Source: Campylobacterales bacterium
Lineage (GTDB): Bacteria; Campylobacterota; Campylobacteria; Campylobacterales; Sulfurospirillaceae
Assembly (NCBI GenBank): GCA_024280575.1
Contig: JAJRPV010000031.1
Coordinates: 1 to 52,339 of the forward strand
DNA length: 52,339 nt
Direction of reading: 5' to 3'
Shown in pieces: positions 27,407-35,386 of the stretch; position 1 is the first letter of the stretch, and every line of letters begins with the position of its first letter. The notes under the pieces were generated by a model that had not been told where the DNA came from, made no database searches, and saw only the letters and a list, made by a program, of their open reading frames with translations. Position numbers and translations under genes: made by a program.

Positions 27407-27431
27407 ATTCCTTTTCTCCTTGAATATAGAA

Positions 27432-27460
27432 ATTATAACACTTTTAATCACAATTATAGT
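27432..27460. promoter_or_regulatory. divergent promoters between miaA and the prenyltransferase gene
   Basis: The minus strand reads TGTTATAAT (hexamer at 27432-27437), an extended -10 for miaA. The plus strand has TATAGT at 27455-27460, a weaker -10 for the prenyltransferase. Both lie in the 88-bp intergenic gap. Confidence 0.45.
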
Positions 27461-27494
27461 AAAATTTTCATTGAACTTAAAAAAAGGAGATTTT

Positions 27495-28364
27495 TTGTAT
27501 AAATACATAAAAATTATAAAAGATATAGGGGATCTTATAGTTTTTAAGCATTCCATTTTTTCTTTACCATTTATTTTCATCTCAATGATTGTATATTCTT
27601 CTAATCTAAACGGAACAATGTGGTTTGGTTGGAAACTCCTGTTTTTAGGACTTCTCGCTGCCATTAGTGCTAGAAACTTTGCTATGAGTTTTAATAGATG
27701 GGCAGATCGCGATATAGACAAATTTAATCCTAGAACTGCACTTCGCCCTAGCGTGGATGGTAGGATTGGAGTTAAAAATATTGAAATTTTTATTATCGCA
27801 AATGCACTAATTTTTATAATAGTTGCATATTTTATCAATGCCCTTGCTTTTTATCTTTCTTTTCCAATTTTGGCTATACTGGGCGGATACTCAATATTTA
27901 AAAGATTCTCTGAAACTGCTCATTTGGTTTTGGGACTCTCTTTGGGATTGGCTCCGATAGCCGGTGCCGTGGCGATTGGCGGAGATATACCTCTTTGGTC
28001 CGTTATGCTATGTATCGGTGTGAGTTATTGGGTGGCAGGATTTGATTTGTTGTATTCTTTGCAAGACATAGAATACGATAAAGCAAATAATCTTTTTTCT
28101 ATTCCGTCAAAATATGGCAAAGACGCAACTATGTTTATGTCGAAATTATTTCATTTTCAAACGATTCTTTTTTGGTTATTTTTTATTTATATTGCACATT
28201 TGGGTATTTGGGCATATATCGGAGTTTTAATTTCAGCTATAATACTCTATCAAGAACATAAAATAGTTGCTAAAGATTTTTCAAAAATTGATAAAGCATT
28301 TTTTACATTAAATGGTTATTTGGGTATTATATTTTTTATATTTATTTGGTTTGATAGGATTTAA
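27495..28364 (+). CDS. UbiA-family prenyltransferase (MqnP-type)
   Basis: Integral-membrane aromatic prenyltransferase of 289 residues with eight or nine helices. The first Asp-rich motif is NRWADRDIDKFNPRTALRP and the second DIEYDKANNLFSIP, both binding the Mg-diphosphate of the polyprenyl donor. Campylobacterota make menaquinone by the futalosine route, and the NRxxDRDID...NPRTA form resembles the MqnP branch rather than 4-hydroxybenzoate UbiA; this is inference. The start is TTG at 27495, after AAAAAAAGGAG; the longer open frame upstream lies antisense to miaA and is not credible. The next gene begins 1 bp after the stop. Confidence 0.82.
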   Translation: MYKYIKIIKDIGDLIVFKHSIFSLPFIFISMIVYSSNLNGTMWFGWKLLFLGLLAAISARNFAMSFNRWADRDIDKFNPRTALRPSVDGRIGVKNIEIFIIANALIFIIVAYFINALAFYLSFPILAILGGYSIFKRFSETAHLVLGLSLGLAPIAGAVAIGGDIPLWSVMLCIGVSYWVAGFDLLYSLQDIEYDKANNLFSIPSKYGKDATMFMSKLFHFQTILFWLFFIYIAHLGIWAYIGVLISAIILYQEHKIVAKDFSKIDKAFFTLNGYLGIIFFIFIWFDRI

Positions 28365-28365
28365 A

Positions 28366-28899
28366 ATGGAAAAAATTCGTTTTGTTTCGGCTCCTTTGAA
28401 AATTCATTTCGGTGAAATAGGCGAAAATGAAGAAGAGTATAAAAGAGAATTTGATAAACTGGTAGACAGTGATGAAGATAGTGTCGGACAGTGGTTAAAA
28501 CTTGCAAAAGCAAGAGGGGAAACTGGTGAGAGCGATCAAGTTTTGCTTAATTTAGTAGTAGATTTACATCGAAAAATAGATGATTTAACTGCGTATGTAA
28601 AAAATGAAAAACCAAATTATCTTAATTTGCCTTATGAAAAAGAGGTGGAATCTATTGGTTTTGAGCATTTTAAGCTGATTGACGGAGGCTTGAAGTTAGA
28701 TACAAGATATTATGGGCGAATTTTAATGCCTGTTTTTCCAAAACGACAATTTCCGTTCTTTTTTAAGGCAGTTGATAAAAATATAGCGCAAATTGTTTTG
28801 ATGCATGATACTGACAATAAAGATTGGAGTACTTATATGAGTGCAAGAGAGAGAATTATGATACGAGAAGCAAAAGCTCTTGAGAAGAGCAACTTATGA
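28366..28899 (+). CDS. conserved protein, possible atypical PilZ domain
   Basis: A 177-residue soluble protein. The N-terminal half is acidic and helical (EENEEEYKREFDKLVDSDED, then a stretch that could dimerise). The C-terminal half, FEHFKLIDGGLKLDTRYYG then RILMPVFPKR and a final helix SARERIMIREAKAL, has the strand-turn-strand plus C-terminal helix pattern of atypical PilZ domains but lacks the cyclic-di-GMP-binding arginines. The start at 28366 follows TAGGATTT; the longer frame overlaps the prenyltransferase. ATGA-type overlap with the next gene suggests one operon. The functional call is tentative. Confidence 0.55.
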   Translation: MEKIRFVSAPLKIHFGEIGENEEEYKREFDKLVDSDEDSVGQWLKLAKARGETGESDQVLLNLVVDLHRKIDDLTAYVKNEKPNYLNLPYEKEVESIGFEHFKLIDGGLKLDTRYYGRILMPVFPKRQFPFFFKAVDKNIAQIVLMHDTDNKDWSTYMSARERIMIREAKALEKSNL

Positions 28900-29402
28900 G
28901 TATTGACATAGTTGCAATTATCACTTTGGGAATTTTTGAGGTAATTTTATTTTTTCTAATTTTTATAAGAGATCAAGAAGTTACTAGAAAATTTAGGTTG
29001 TATGAAAAAGCTATTGAAGATTTAAGCAGGGAAAACCACAAACTTTATCAAGAGATGAAAAATATACCAGCTCAGGAGAGTTTTGATATAAAAAATATAA
29101 AAGTGCAAATTCAAAAAGAAGTCAAAGAGGAGGTCCGAGAGTCTTTGATGCCAATGGTTGATTCTATCAAGGAGATTGAAAGTGTAATGTCAAATTTCCA
29201 AAATGAGCAAATAGATAGGATAGATGCACTAGAAAATAGTAAAAAAGAAGTTAATTTTACACCAAGAAATATGGTTGAGTCAAATGAAAAAATTATAATA
29301 GCTAATTATAAAAATGGTAAAAGTGAAGCCATGATAGCAAAGGATTTAAGAATTGGTATTGGAGAAGTTGATTTGATATTGAAGTTGGCTAATTTAAAGT
29401 GA
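28896..29402 (+). CDS. membrane-anchored coiled-coil protein with C-terminal HTH-like segment
   Basis: A 168-residue protein with one N-terminal transmembrane helix (about residues 5-23), then a long charged coiled coil (residues 30-120). The last 40 residues, IIIANYKNGKSEAMIAKDLR followed by IGIGEVDLILKLANL, look like the small helix-turn-helix-like domain of DUF6115-type proteins. The function is unknown. It overlaps both neighbours by 4 nt (28896-28899 and 29399-29402), so translation is probably coupled. Confidence 0.6.
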   Translation: MSIDIVAIITLGIFEVILFFLIFIRDQEVTRKFRLYEKAIEDLSRENHKLYQEMKNIPAQESFDIKNIKVQIQKEVKEEVRESLMPMVDSIKEIESVMSNFQNEQIDRIDALENSKKEVNFTPRNMVESNEKIIIANYKNGKSEAMIAKDLRIGIGEVDLILKLANLK

Positions 29403-30115
29403 TAACCGTACATCCTTCCTGGCAAAATATAATTGAACGCTCATACAATAAATTGAGTAAAGAATACAGAGAGTTTTTGGAAAATGATACGGAATATTTT
29501 CCATCTTATGATAATTTTTTAAATGCTTTTAAAACTCTCCCGTTGGGCAATACAAAATACATTCTCTTTGGTCAGGACCCATACCCAAGAGAGCAAAGTG
29601 CAATTGGATATGCTTTTATAGATGGAGATGTTAAAGAAATTTTCAGTGAAAATGGACTCAGCAAAAAGGTAAATAGGGCTACTAGCCTTAGAAATTTTTT
29701 TAAGATGCTTTTGGTTGCAGAAGAAAGTTTAGATGAAAAAGATTGCTCCAAAGAGGCGATTGCTAAAATAGATAAGAGTAGATTGATTACAAATATTATG
29801 CAACTTAAAGATAATTTTGAGAAAAATGGAGTACTTCTTTTGAATACTTCACTAATTTTTACAAATAAGAAAAGCACATCTATACATGTAAAGAATTTTT
29901 TGCCTTTTATAAATGAGCTTCTTTTAAATCTTCAAGATAGAGATGTTGAACTGATAATGCTTGGAAATATATCAAAAGTTATTCGCAAAAAAATACCTTG
30001 TAGCAACAATTTTAAAACTTTTGAAGCGATGCATCCATATAATATACAATTTATAAAAGATTCATCGGTTAGGAGTTTCTTTAAACCGATGAATCTTTTA
30101 TGGTCAGATACTTAA
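29399..30115 (+). CDS. divergent uracil-DNA glycosylase family protein
   Basis: A 238-residue member of the UDG superfamily. The catalytic loop reads [16 protein letters not shown], keeping Asp60 of GQDPY, but the usual His after Tyr is Pro63. The LLLNTSLIF strand matches the family's LLLN motif. The C-terminal HPSP loop is present as HPYNIQ with His212 kept. The start is GTG at 29399, overlapping the previous stop. Uracil removal is likely but specificity may differ from family-1 Ung. The last 20 codons contain an 18-bp inverted repeat, and the stop overlaps the convergent receptor gene. Confidence 0.75.
   Translation: MITVHPSWQNIIERSYNKLSKEYREFLENDTEYFPSYDNFLNAFKTLPLGNTKYILFGQDPYPREQSAIGYAFIDGDVKEIFSENGLSKKVNRATSLRNFFKMLLVAEESLDEKDCSKEAIAKIDKSRLITNIMQLKDNFEKNGVLLLNTSLIFTNKKSTSIHVKNFLPFINELLLNLQDRDVELIMLGNISKVIRKKIPCSNNFKTFEAMHPYNIQFIKDSSVRSFFKPMNLLWSDT
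30053..30101. terminator. 18-bp inverted repeat inside the 3' end of the glycosylase gene
   Basis: Perfect arms at 30053-30070 and 30084-30101 (core AGATTCATCGGTT / AACCGATGAATCT) with a 13-base loop. Each outer arm ends in A/T runs, giving UCUUUUAU at the 3' side on either strand. It lies just beyond the stop of the convergent receptor gene and within the last codons of the glycosylase, so it probably terminates both transcripts. Confidence 0.7.
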
Positions 30116-31413
30116 TTCGCAAGATTTACTCTTTCATCACTCATAGCATCTAGGAGGGCAAATAACTTTTCACTCTCTTTTTCCATAATCAAAAAATTAT
30201 CTACAATTTTCTCTATGCCTTTTTCTTCAAGTCCGTGTTTGACTATATCCATGTTTTTTGCTGCACTCTCATGCACAATTTTATGTGGTTCTTTGATTTT
30301 TGGATATATTTTTGTTTTTTCAAAGTATTTTTTGCCATCGCCTTCATAATACCACTTTCCAAGTCTGCAATTATGATCATCGTCAAATACTTGCTCTCTT
30401 TCTTCGTTTAGCACGGCACTGTATGCCCGAGTTTTATATATGATATGGTCAATTTCTGTTAGTATAGTAAAAGTTTTGCTTTCTACATTCAGCGATAGTT
30501 CTGCAGTTTTTGTGGCATTTTTGCTGAAATCATGGAGCGTTGCTTCAAAATCAATTATTCCATCAACGGAAGTGTTTGCTATAGTGTCAATTCTTTCAGA
30601 ATTAGCATATATGCCATTGGTTTCTTGCTGGAGTGTTTGCACGGTAATAGCAATCTCTTGAGTGGCTTTTTGTGTGCGTTCTGCTAGTTTTCTTACTGCA
30701 TCAGCAACAACCGCAAAACCTCTCCCGTGTTCTCCTGCTCTTGCGGCTTCTATGGCAGCATTTAATGCTAGTAAATTTGTTTGATCCGCTATATCTTTTA
30801 TGAGATTTATGACGGAGCTTATCTCGTTGGCTCTCTCATTTAGTGAGTTTATCGCTTCATTTGTACTAATGATTAACTCTAAGAGTTCCTTCATCCCATC
30901 AGTGATGTCAGATACAACTTTTAAGCTTTTATTTGATTGATTTGCGGTTTTTTCGGACATAGTGGATATGTTGTTTACTGATTCCATATTATCAGTAAGA
31001 TTTTCCTGTATTCTGGAAATTCCATTAATCCCATTTCCAAGTTCTGAGAATTTATTTGATAATATGCCTTTTATTTTGCCTTTTGCTCCATCTATTACTC
31101 CTTGAACACCTGTGGTTATGTATCTTGCATTTGTTTCAAATAGACCACGAAATCCTGCATTGAAAATATTCCTATAAGTTTTTCCTTCGCTTGCCGATTC
31201 TATAGATGTTTTTGTTTCTCTCATGAAAGCTTCTGTTTGGTCTAACATATCATTAATGCTAAGAGCAATTTTTGAAAGAGGATCTTTTTTGTCTATATGG
31301 GTTATTCTAGGCTCTAAGTCACCGTTTCTTGCTTTATCTGTAACTTCTAAAATTTTATCATATAACTCTTTGCTACATGTAATTTTATTGTTATTGCCAA
31401 AAAATGAGCCCAT
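30112..31413 (-). CDS. methyl-accepting chemotaxis protein with CZB domain (CetA-like), N-terminus cut by in-frame TAA
   Basis: A 433-residue receptor body without a transmembrane segment as annotated. It has a HAMP-like start ([17 protein letters not shown]), the universal receptor hairpin [20 protein letters not shown], and a C-terminal chemoreceptor zinc-binding domain ([30 protein letters not shown]). The ATG at 31413 has AGGATT 4 bases upstream. The same frame continues upstream for ten codons to a TAA (31444-31446), and beyond that stop encodes a hydrophobic helix with its own start at 31548. Restoring the stop would give a 478-479-residue membrane transducer of the CetA type. The adjacent PAS gene fits a CetB partner for energy taxis. 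Confidence 0.82.
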   Translation of the reverse strand: MGSFFGNNNKITCSKELYDKILEVTDKARNGDLEPRITHIDKKDPLSKIALSINDMLDQTEAFMRETKTSIESASEGKTYRNIFNAGFRGLFETNARYITTGVQGVIDGAKGKIKGILSNKFSELGNGINGISRIQENLTDNMESVNNISTMSEKTANQSNKSLKVVSDITDGMKELLELIISTNEAINSLNERANEISSVINLIKDIADQTNLLALNAAIEAARAGEHGRGFAVVADAVRKLAERTQKATQEIAITVQTLQQETNGIYANSERIDTIANTSVDGIIDFEATLHDFSKNATKTAELSLNVESKTFTILTEIDHIIYKTRAYSAVLNEEREQVFDDDHNCRLGKWYYEGDGKKYFEKTKIYPKIKEPHKIVHESAAKNMDIVKHGLEEKGIEKIVDNFLIMEKESEKLFALLDAMSDERVNLAN

Positions 31414-31443
31414 CGCTAATCCTGAAAAAATATAAGAACCTGT

Positions 31444-31548
31444 TTACATATCTCCGCTTATAAGCTTATATAAAGTTATCGCACTAAAAGCTATAGTAAA
31501 AATAATTTCTGGCTTATAGTCTTTGTAAAGTATTTGAAAATTCTTCAT
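31444..31548 (-). CDS. 34-residue transmembrane small ORF, likely severed N-terminus of the receptor
   Basis: Begins with ATG at 31548, preceded by AAAGGAG six bases away, and overlaps the 3' end of the PAS gene. It encodes a short cytoplasmic start (MKNFQILYKDYKPE), one hydrophobic helix (IIFTIAFSAITLYKLI), then SGDM and TAA. The stop is in frame with the downstream receptor; the ten codons between read [10 protein letters not shown]. The best explanation is that it is the first half of the receptor's membrane hairpin, separated by a nonsense codon. An independent membrane anchor is the alternative. Confidence 0.6.
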   Translation of the reverse strand: MKNFQILYKDYKPEIIFTIAFSAITLYKLISGDM

Positions 31549-32026
31549 AACTAACTCCTTTTTCTTCCAATATGTCATTTAGATATTTTTCACTTTCATT
31601 CATGCCACCACTTCTTTCAAGCGATAACATTTTTTCATATATTGGCTTAATAATATCTAATGCTTTTGGATTGATTTTTCTTCTAATAGAGTAATAACCA
31701 ATTATGTTGTTGTTGTTATCAAAAGATGGAGTTACATTTGCATATACCCAGTAGTATCCTCCATCAAAACGAAGATTTTTGACATATGCAAATATCTCTT
31801 TTTTGTTTTGTATTTTGTTCCAAAATAGTTTAAAAATGGCTCTTGGCATATCAGGATGCCTAACTACATTATGAGGTTTGCCTAGAAGATCGACTTCTTC
31901 TGCACCTGCAGCTTTCATAAATGGTTCATTACAGTAGGTAATAATGCCTTTTGAATCAGTTTTTGAGACAAGAAAGTCATTGCTGTTGAGTTCAAATTCT
32001 ATATTTGTTGGAGTTGCCTTTGCCAT
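31514..32026 (-). CDS. PAS-domain signal transduction protein (CetB/Aer-PAS-like)
   Basis: A 170-residue soluble protein dominated by one PAS domain (about residues 12-118) with features of the FAD-binding Aer type: ITYCNEPFMKAAG, GKPHNVVRHPDMPRAIFK and the GGYYWVYANVTPSFD strands. The C-terminal 50 residues are helical. In C. jejuni the CetB PAS protein senses redox state and signals through CetA; here a receptor gene lies directly downstream with overlap, supporting the same bipartite energy-taxis system. A strong AGGAAGAGGAATTT site precedes the start. Confidence 0.82.
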   Translation of the reverse strand: MAKATPTNIEFELNSNDFLVSKTDSKGIITYCNEPFMKAAGAEEVDLLGKPHNVVRHPDMPRAIFKLFWNKIQNKKEIFAYVKNLRFDGGYYWVYANVTPSFDNNNNIIGYYSIRRKINPKALDIIKPIYEKMLSLERSGGMNESEKYLNDILEEKGVSYEEFSNTLQRL

Positions 32027-32056
32027 AAATTCCTCTTCCTTTTTAGTCTTGCAAGT

Positions 32057-32102
32057 ATTATATAAAAACTTTTATTAATTTGTTAGTTACGATTGGTATA
32101 AT
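32057..32102. promoter_or_regulatory. divergent promoters for the PAS gene and moaA
   Basis: The minus strand carries TATAAT at 32057-32062, upstream of the PAS gene. The plus strand carries TGGTATAAT at 32094-32102, an extended -10 for moaA whose ATG lies 41 bp further on. Confidence 0.55.
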
Positions 32103-32142
32103 ATCGACAAATATCGTAAAAGATTAAATGGAGTAATAAAAT

Positions 32143-33111
32143 ATGCTAATAGATGGACATGGAAGATCGGTCAGTTATTTAAGAATTTCGGTAACTGAAA
32201 GATGTAATTTTAGATGCCAGTATTGTATGCCTGAAAAACCATTTTCCTGGGTACCAAAAGAGAATTTACTTAGTTTTGAAGATCTGTTTTTGTTTGTTAA
32301 AGTAGGCATTGATGAAGGGATTAACAAGATTCGAATCACAGGTGGAGAGCCCCTTTTAAGAGCTGATTTGGATAAATTTATAAAAATGATAAGTGAGTAT
32401 AAGAGTGATATAGATTTAGCTTTAACAACAAATGGTTATTTGCTCAAAGAAACTGCTAAAAAACTAAAAGATGCCGGTTTAAAAAGGCTAAATATTTCAC
32501 TAGATTCACTAAAACCTGAAATTGCCAAACAAATTTCACAAAAAGATGTTCTTCCAAAAGTGCTTGACGGTATAGAAGAAGCCCTTAGCGTTGGTCTAGG
32601 CGTAAAATTAAATTGCGTTCCTTTGAAGGGTATAAATGATACAGAAGTGATTGATTTATTAGAATTTGCAAAATCAAAAGATATGAGTATTAGATATATA
32701 GAATATATGGAAAATAAATTTGCAAAAGATAAACTACAAGGTTTAAATGATGATGAAATTCAAGAGATAATAGGCAAAAAATATAATTTTAAAGCCGTAG
32801 GACGGGTTGAATCATCGCCTGCTCATCTTTTTGAATTGGAAGATGGCTATAGATTTGGCATTATAGATCCTCATAAGCATGATTTTTGCGAAGATTGTAA
32901 TCGAATAAGATTAACAGCAGAAGGTATGCTTATTCCCTGCCTCTATTTTGACGAAGCTATGAGTATAAAAGAAGCTGTGCAAAAAGGTGATGTGGAAGCT
33001 GCCGCAAATGTACTCAAAGAAGTGCTTGCAAATAAACCAGAGAAAAATAAATGGAGTAGCGACGGCGAAAACGAAACATCCAACAGAGCTTTCTATGAAA
33101 CAGGAGGTTAA
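32143..33111 (+). CDS. moaA: GTP 3',8-cyclase (molybdenum cofactor biosynthesis)
   Basis: Radical-SAM enzyme for the first step of molybdopterin synthesis, 322 residues. The SAM-cluster cysteines are Cys21, Cys25 and Cys28 ([10 protein letters not shown]); the GGEPLLR segment follows near residue 68. The second, GTP-binding [4Fe-4S] cluster is visible near the C-terminus as [10 protein letters not shown] and PCLYF. The usual C-terminal GG is also present (YETGG). Length is normal. Ten codons before the end a Trp/Asn-rich stretch leads into the next gene 3 bp later. Confidence 0.97.
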   Translation: MLIDGHGRSVSYLRISVTERCNFRCQYCMPEKPFSWVPKENLLSFEDLFLFVKVGIDEGINKIRITGGEPLLRADLDKFIKMISEYKSDIDLALTTNGYLLKETAKKLKDAGLKRLNISLDSLKPEIAKQISQKDVLPKVLDGIEEALSVGLGVKLNCVPLKGINDTEVIDLLEFAKSKDMSIRYIEYMENKFAKDKLQGLNDDEIQEIIGKKYNFKAVGRVESSPAHLFELEDGYRFGIIDPHKHDFCEDCNRIRLTAEGMLIPCLYFDEAMSIKEAVQKGDVEAAANVLKEVLANKPEKNKWSSDGENETSNRAFYETGG

Positions 33112-33114
33112 AAA

Positions 33115-33528
33115 ATGGATCAGTTATTTGATTTGACAGTAAAACTTCATGAAGCATTTGTGGGAATTCTTCTTTTGTTTGCAATAGTGAATTACTTTAT
33201 TATCAATGATAAACTTGATTTCGATGCTCTTCATAAGAGGGTTAAAACAATTTTACCGTTATATTATCTGTTTTTATCTATGGTTATATTTACTGGTCTA
33301 ATTCTCCTTGGAGTATCAAAATTTAGCATACATCACACTGTAATCTTAATGGTGCTAGTATGGTTTATTATACTTTTTATGACTATAAGAAGATATAAAA
33401 AACTAAAATCTCTTAGGCGTGGAGATACGCGAAGAATGGGAAGATTTGTAAGGTTTTCAAAAAGAAAACACTTGATTGATACATTTTTAATAATAGCTAC
33501 GATGGCTTTAGTGTATATGGTAAAATAA
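33115..33528 (+). CDS. conserved four-helix membrane protein of unknown function
   Basis: A 137-residue protein with four predicted transmembrane helices (about residues 13-30, 46-66, 70-90 and 118-136) and a strongly basic loop between helices three and four (RRYKKLKSLRRGDTRRMGR). No motif identifies a function. It lies 3 bp after moaA and directly abuts rsmE, so it sits in a tight operon, and I recall similar small membrane proteins at this place in relatives. Confidence 0.6.
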   Translation: MDQLFDLTVKLHEAFVGILLLFAIVNYFIINDKLDFDALHKRVKTILPLYYLFLSMVIFTGLILLGVSKFSIHHTVILMVLVWFIILFMTIRRYKKLKSLRRGDTRRMGRFVRFSKRKHLIDTFLIIATMALVYMVK

Positions 33529-34194
33529 ATGCAATTTATATATTGCAAACAAGCCGGAGATGTTTTATTAAATTTAGATGTCAGAGAGTTTTTACATGTA
33601 TTTAAAGTTAGAAGAGTTAGGATCGGCGAAGTATTATCTTTTAGAAATCTAATTGATGATAATTTTTATACTTATCGCATAATGGGCATAAATAAAAAAG
33701 AAGCAAATTTAGAGTTAGTAGATAGTAAGCTTTTAAAAATAGAAGCTAAAAAACCTCTTCATGTTGGTTGGTGTATTGTTGATCCAAAAACAATAGAAAA
33801 AACACTTCCTTTTTTAAATGAGTTAGGAGTTTCAAAGATAAGCTTTGTTTATTGTGAATTTTCACAAAGAAATTTTAAAATTGATATAAAAAGAATCAAC
33901 AGGATTTTAATAAATTCAAGTGAACAATGTGGAAGAAGTTCTCTCATGAAGATAGAAATTTTAAACAGTTTAAAAGATTTTTTATCCCTTTATCCAAGTA
34001 GTAAAATTCTAGATTTTAGTAAAAATCGGATAAAAAAAAGCGCTACATGTAGAGCTTTTCTAGTTGGATGCGAAGGTGGTTTTTCTAGGGAAGAACGGAA
34101 GTTGATGGATGAAAAAAATATCATAGGATTAGAAAATCCAATGATATTAAGAAGCGAAACGGCAGTTTTATACATGAGCATCTTGAATTCTTAA
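33529..34194 (+). CDS. rsmE: 16S rRNA (uracil1498-N3)-methyltransferase
   Basis: SPOUT-class methyltransferase modifying U1498 of 16S rRNA, 221 residues, slightly short for the family. The N-terminal PUA-like domain is followed by the SPOUT fold; the SAM-binding trefoil knot is recognisable in FLVGCEGGFSREE and in the terminal LENPMILRSETAVLYMSIL. The ATG immediately follows the previous stop. An imperfect palindrome containing TACATGTA lies within it (34037-34060). Confidence 0.88.
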   Translation: MQFIYCKQAGDVLLNLDVREFLHVFKVRRVRIGEVLSFRNLIDDNFYTYRIMGINKKEANLELVDSKLLKIEAKKPLHVGWCIVDPKTIEKTLPFLNELGVSKISFVYCEFSQRNFKIDIKRINRILINSSEQCGRSSLMKIEILNSLKDFLSLYPSSKILDFSKNRIKKSATCRAFLVGCEGGFSREERKLMDEKNIIGLENPMILRSETAVLYMSILNS

Positions 34195-34202
34195 GAGTAT
34201 TG

Positions 34203-34317
34203 TGTTATAATTACAATTCCCCTCCCCCTATATAGCGGTAGGCTCAAAAGGTTTGCCGCTTAGTTAAATATTACTTATTACTAGGGGATTATAATTCAAA
34301 ATTCTAAGGAAAATAAA
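34203..34317 (+). promoter_or_regulatory. promoter and structured leader of rpmE
   Basis: Extended -10 TGTTATAAT (34203-34211) is followed by a leader of about 100 nt. CCCCTA (34225-34230) can pair with TAGGGG (34282-34287), enclosing an inner hairpin AGCGG/CCGCT. The ribosome-binding site AAGGA lies 3' of the outer helix. The length and nesting are unusual for this compact genome and suggest leader-mediated control of ribosomal protein L31; the ligand or protein is unknown. Confidence 0.45.
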
Positions 34318-34518
34318 ATGAAAAAAAATATTCATCCAGAATATGTACCATGTACTGTTACTTGCGCTTGTGGAAATAAATTTGAAACAATGTCAAATAA
34401 ACCAGAAATGAAAATAGATATTTGTAACGAATGTCACCCGTTTTTCACAGGAAGTGAAAAAATTGTAGATGCTGCAGGTAGAGTTGAAAAGTTTAAGAAA
34501 AAATACAATATGAAGTAA
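34318..34518 (+). CDS. rpmE: 50S ribosomal protein L31 (zinc-binding type)
   Basis: A 66-residue L31 of the zinc-containing (C+) form: Cys12, Cys16, Cys18 and the CNEC pair (residues 37-40) provide the ligands. The sequence starts [20 protein letters not shown] and ends in the basic KKKYNMK tail typical of the protein. It is preceded by a structured leader with its own promoter and followed after 26 bp by rsmI. Confidence 0.96.
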   Translation: MKKNIHPEYVPCTVTCACGNKFETMSNKPEMKIDICNECHPFFTGSEKIVDAAGRVEKFKKKYNMK

Positions 34519-34544
34519 ATTTTTAAAACTGTGGTGCCAAAAAT

Positions 34545-35366
34545 TTGGTTTATTTAATTCCTACTCCGATAGGAAATATAGATGATATCTCGGTTAGAAG
34601 TTTAAAGCTTTTAACTGAGATGCAAATACTTTTCTGCGAAGATACAAGAGTTACAAAAAAACTTCTTAATTTACTCTCTATTAAAAATCAACTGAAATTT
34701 AACATAGAACAATTTATCTCTTTCCAGTCTCATAATGATAAAAAAGTTTTATCATTACTGCAAAAAGATATTTTTGAAAAAAAAGTAGCTTTTATGAGTG
34801 ATGCAGGAATGCCGTGTATTAGTGATCCAGGGGCTAGTTTAGTTAAATATTGTCAAGAAAATGATATAGCCTACGAAGTGCTTCCGGGAGCAAATGCGGC
34901 TCTTTTGACATATTCGTCAAGTGGGATGGAATCAAGTAAATTTATTTTTTATGGATTTTTGCCACATCATGGGACTGATAGAAAAAATGCACTAAATGAG
35001 GTGATAAACTTAACAGATCCTGTGGTGATTTATGAGGCTCCTCATAGAATCGCAAAATTAGCTTCAGAGTTGGCAGTAATTTGTCCGACAAGAAAACTTT
35101 TTGCGATAAAAGAAGCTACAAAAAAATTTGAGAAAAAGTTTTATTCAAAAGCTGAAGATTTTCTAAATTTTCTAAATTCTATCAATACAAAAGGCGAGTG
35201 GGCATTGGTATTAGAGCCAAAAGAAAAAGATGCAGGCGTTCCAATTAGTGAGCAAGATATAAAAAATCTGGATATTCAACCAAAACAAAAAGCAAAATTA
35301 CTCTCAAAGCTCACTGGAGACAGTGTCAAAAATTGTTATGAAATTCTTTGTAAAACTATATATTAA
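34545..35366 (+). CDS. rsmI: 16S rRNA (cytidine1402-2'-O)-methyltransferase
   Basis: Tetrapyrrole-methylase-fold enzyme that 2'-O-methylates C1402 of 16S rRNA, 273 residues. Motifs: LIPTPIGNIDDISVRSLKLL at the N-terminus, FCEDTRVTKKLL, SDAGMPCISDPGASLV and VLPGANAALLTYSSSG for SAM binding, and FYGFLPHHGTDRK. The start is TTG at 34545; no in-frame ATG lies nearby upstream, and the family normally begins only a few residues before PTPIGN. Confidence 0.93.
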   Translation: MVYLIPTPIGNIDDISVRSLKLLTEMQILFCEDTRVTKKLLNLLSIKNQLKFNIEQFISFQSHNDKKVLSLLQKDIFEKKVAFMSDAGMPCISDPGASLVKYCQENDIAYEVLPGANAALLTYSSSGMESSKFIFYGFLPHHGTDRKNALNEVINLTDPVVIYEAPHRIAKLASELAVICPTRKLFAIKEATKKFEKKFYSKAEDFLNFLNSINTKGEWALVLEPKEKDAGVPISEQDIKNLDIQPKQKAKLLSKLTGDSVKNCYEILCKTIY

Positions 35367-35386
35367 AGATATTTTAGCTATAATAA

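Noticed and set aside
27267-27494. Long N-terminal extension of the prenyltransferase
   Set aside because: It would be antisense to miaA. TTG 27495 follows AAAAAAAGGAG and begins where the family usually does.
27407-27838. Long N-terminal extension of miaA
   Set aside because: It would be antisense to the prenyltransferase gene; the start at 27406 has a strong Shine-Dalgarno sequence and the canonical N-terminus.
32005-32040. GAGGAATTT before the PAS gene as another cassette copy on the minus strand
   Set aside because: Only nine bases match the core, no flanking hairpins are present, and the stretch is explained by an AGGAAGAGG ribosome-binding site.
34195-34317. tRNA or other small RNA gene before rpmE
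   Set aside because: The hairpins do not make a cloverleaf and the region ends at a good ribosome-binding site, so a leader explains it better.
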